64,000 bases of DNA from Sphingobacteriaceae bacterium (GTDB taxonomy: Bacteria > Bacteroidota > Bacteroidia > B-17B0 > Aurantibacillaceae). The first letter of the stretch is position 1; each line of letters opens with the position of its first letter. The stretch spans positions 186,001-250,000 of the forward strand of contig JADJLA010000003.1 of NCBI GenBank assembly GCA_016705695.1, written 5' to 3'. The translations under genes and the position numbers were made by a program. Shown piece by piece: positions 62,638 through 64,000 of this stretch. The notes below the pieces were generated by a model that did not search any database, was not told the origin of the DNA, and saw nothing but the letters and a program-made list of their open reading frames with translations.

Positions 62638-63916
62638 ATTGTTTTAAACGTATTGTTACTGCATTTTTGTGAGCGGTTAATCCCTCGGCCTCTGCCATAA
62701 GTTCAATTGTGTTTCCAATGTTCTCTAATCCCTGTTTACTTAAGTGTTGAAAGGTAATTTTCTTTACAAAACTATCCAACGAAACTCCACTATAAGCTTT
62801 GGCATATCCATTGGTTGGCAAGGTGTGATTTGTGCCTGAAGCATAATCTCCGGCGCTTTCGCAAGAGTAATTACCAAGGAAAACTGAACCTGCATTAACC
62901 ACTTTTTCCGATAGCTCTTCATAGTTCTTACAAGCAATGATCAAGTGTTCGGGCGCGTATTCATTTAATAATTCCATTCCTTGTTCTAAAGAGTTCACCA
63001 AAATTGCTTTGCTGTTCTTTAATGCTTTTTGAGCGATAGCAGAACGATTTAATTGTTTTATTTGAATTTCGAGTTCAACTATTGTTTTATCAATAAGTGT
63101 TTGCGAGTTGCTTACTAAAAGTACCTGACTATCCTCTCCGTGTTCGGCTTGCGATAAAAGATCAGCAGCAATAAAACTTGGTTGAGCCGAATCGTCGGCA
63201 ATGATGGCAACTTCTGAAGGGCCCGCAGGCATATCAATAGCAATTCCTTCTTTATTTACCAATTGTTTGGCGCAGGTTACGAATTGGTTACCCGGCCCAA
63301 ATATTTTATAAACTTTAGGAATACTTTGCGTGCCGTAGGCCATAGCGCCAATGGCTTGCACGCCGCCGATCTTGAAAATAGTTGTTATGCCACACAGTTT
63401 GGCTGCAAATAAAATGGCAGCGTTTACTTTTCCTTCAGAATTGCAGGGCGTACACAAAATAATTTCTTTACAGCCTGCAATTATTGCAGGAACACCAAGC
63501 ATTAGAACAGTAGAGAATAAAGGAGCGGACCCACCGGGAATGTATAAGCCCACTTTTTCGATGCCAATGCTTTTTCTCCAGCATTTTACACCTGGCATGG
63601 TTTCAAGGAATTTTATTTCTTCCTTTTGCGACGTGTGAAATTTCTCAATGTTTGCTTTAGCTTGTGTAATAGCCGCTTTCAATTCATTGCTAATTTCATT
63701 TTCGGACGAATCAATTTCTTCTTCACTTACTCTAAATGAATTCAATGCTATTTTATCAAATTGCATCGTATATCTTTTCACGGCAGCATCACCATTCGAC
63801 CTGATATCATTAAGAATGGCAGAAACATTATTTTCTAATTCTTTGAGATCAATTGCAGGCCGTTTTAAAATGCTCTCCCAATTTTCTTTCGGAGGATTAT
63901 TTAATATTTCCATCAT
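62627..63916 (-). CDS. hisD: Histidinol dehydrogenase
   Basis: HisD carries out the last two oxidations from histidinol to histidine using NAD and zinc. The 429 residues include IGLYIPGGSAPLFSTVLML near residue 120, KIFGPGNQFVTCAKQ near 203, AIDMPAGPSEVAIIADD near 225, LLSQAEHGEDSQVLLVS near 253 and SAGDYASGTNHTLPTNG near 351. A second ATG directly follows the first; the stop of hisG overlaps here. Confidence 0.97.
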   Translation of the reverse strand: MMEILNNPPKENWESILKRPAIDLKELENNVSAILNDIRSNGDAAVKRYTMQFDKIALNSFRVSEEEIDSSENEISNELKAAITQAKANIEKFHTSQKEEIKFLETMPGVKCWRKSIGIEKVGLYIPGGSAPLFSTVLMLGVPAIIAGCKEIILCTPCNSEGKVNAAILFAAKLCGITTIFKIGGVQAIGAMAYGTQSIPKVYKIFGPGNQFVTCAKQLVNKEGIAIDMPAGPSEVAIIADDSAQPSFIAADLLSQAEHGEDSQVLLVSNSQTLIDKTIVELEIQIKQLNRSAIAQKALKNSKAILVNSLEQGMELLNEYAPEHLIIACKNYEELSEKVVNAGSVFLGNYSCESAGDYASGTNHTLPTNGYAKAYSGVSLDSFVKKITFQHLSKQGLENIGNTIELMAEAEGLTAHKNAVTIRLKQYGI

Positions 63917-64000
63917 ACGATCATTTTTTCTATGGGTACAACCAAAATTCCTTGTGCGCCATTATCCTTTAACTTTTCAATGATATCCCAAAACTGGTCT
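63913..64000 (-). CDS. hisG: ATP phosphoribosyltransferase, C-terminal end only
   Basis: The frame continues past the window edge. The last 28 residues (QFWDIIEKLKDNGAQG and ILVVPIEKMIV) match the end of the long-form HisG regulatory domain, which binds histidine for feedback control. The TGA stop overlaps the hisD ATG. This is the first gene of the operon, so its promoter lies outside the window. Confidence 0.9.
   Translation of the reverse strand, partial: DQFWDIIEKLKDNGAQGILVVPIEKMIV

Overview
The window looks like a chromosomal segment of an AT-rich member of the Bacteroidota, probably class Bacteroidia; I cannot place it further. The signs are gldF/gldG gliding genes, a TonB-dependent receptor with a CarboxypepD-like N-terminal domain, a PcrB/GGGPS-type lipid enzyme, two SiaC/DUF1987 proteins, many short CnaB/carboxypeptidase-like secreted proteins, and repeated promoters of the Bacteroidetes form TTG-N19/20-TAnnTTTG. 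Most of it is housekeeping sequence. There is no prophage, IS transposase, CRISPR array or rRNA.

Layout. 0-3 kb: end of a serine hydrolase, then gldF-gldG. 3-9 kb: a CnaB-like membrane protein, ahcY, then a forward chain encoding a PPTase, GGGPS, a ThiE/TenI-like protein, PnuC and a NadR-like P-loop kinase. 9-13 kb: an outer-membrane barrel (reverse), a TPP riboswitch driving a TonB-dependent receptor, and the first SiaC-like protein. 13-18 kb (reverse): pdxA and two amidohydrolase-like genes, one broken by a frameshift. 18-27 kb (forward, with a reverse dipeptide epimerase): cytochrome c fusion, hflX, a frameshifted GNAT gene, cdd, pdhA (with an in-frame TGA), pdhC, an S23-type four-helix protein, enoyl-CoA hydratase and an alpha/beta hydrolase. 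27-32 kb (reverse): ispF, a small lipoprotein, pgk, dut, a flippase and psd. 32-42 kb: icd, a lipoprotein hydrolase, a barrel protein, a GreA-like factor, an M28 peptidase, an MBL-rhodanese protein, a sensor pair, a TonB-like protein, a YdjM-like protein and a CDF transporter. 42.7 kb: tRNA-Leu(CAA). 43-57 kb: prs, rplY, pgeF, pyk, trmB, a TPR-SpoIIE phosphatase, mce, tatA, gatA, several small secreted proteins, a YtcJ-like amidohydrolase and trmD. 57-64 kb: the second SiaC-like protein and a reverse his operon (hisG 3' end, D, C, B, H, A, F, IE).

How the genes fit together. The his operon is essentially complete and tightly overlapped. The TPP riboswitch, TonB receptor, PnuC, NadR-like kinase and ThiE-like protein suggest a local thiamine uptake and salvage group. 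Two SiaC paralogues plus a TPR-coiled-coil-SpoIIE phosphatase suggest parts of a Sia-type phosphorylation switch.

The least ordinary structure is between genes. A transcribed partial copy of the tRNA-Leu 5' half is split by an 18-bp perfect palindrome. Comparable short palindromes split other repeats at 27.5 and 31.07 kb. Three GC-rich intergenic elements share one terminus, and a CCAC-initiated 9-10-nt periodic repeat family sits at gene ends. The rplY leader can fold into a long hairpin with a purine-rich internal loop. Three genes are disrupted within 8.5 kb (14.5-22.9 kb), either by real decay or by sequence errors.
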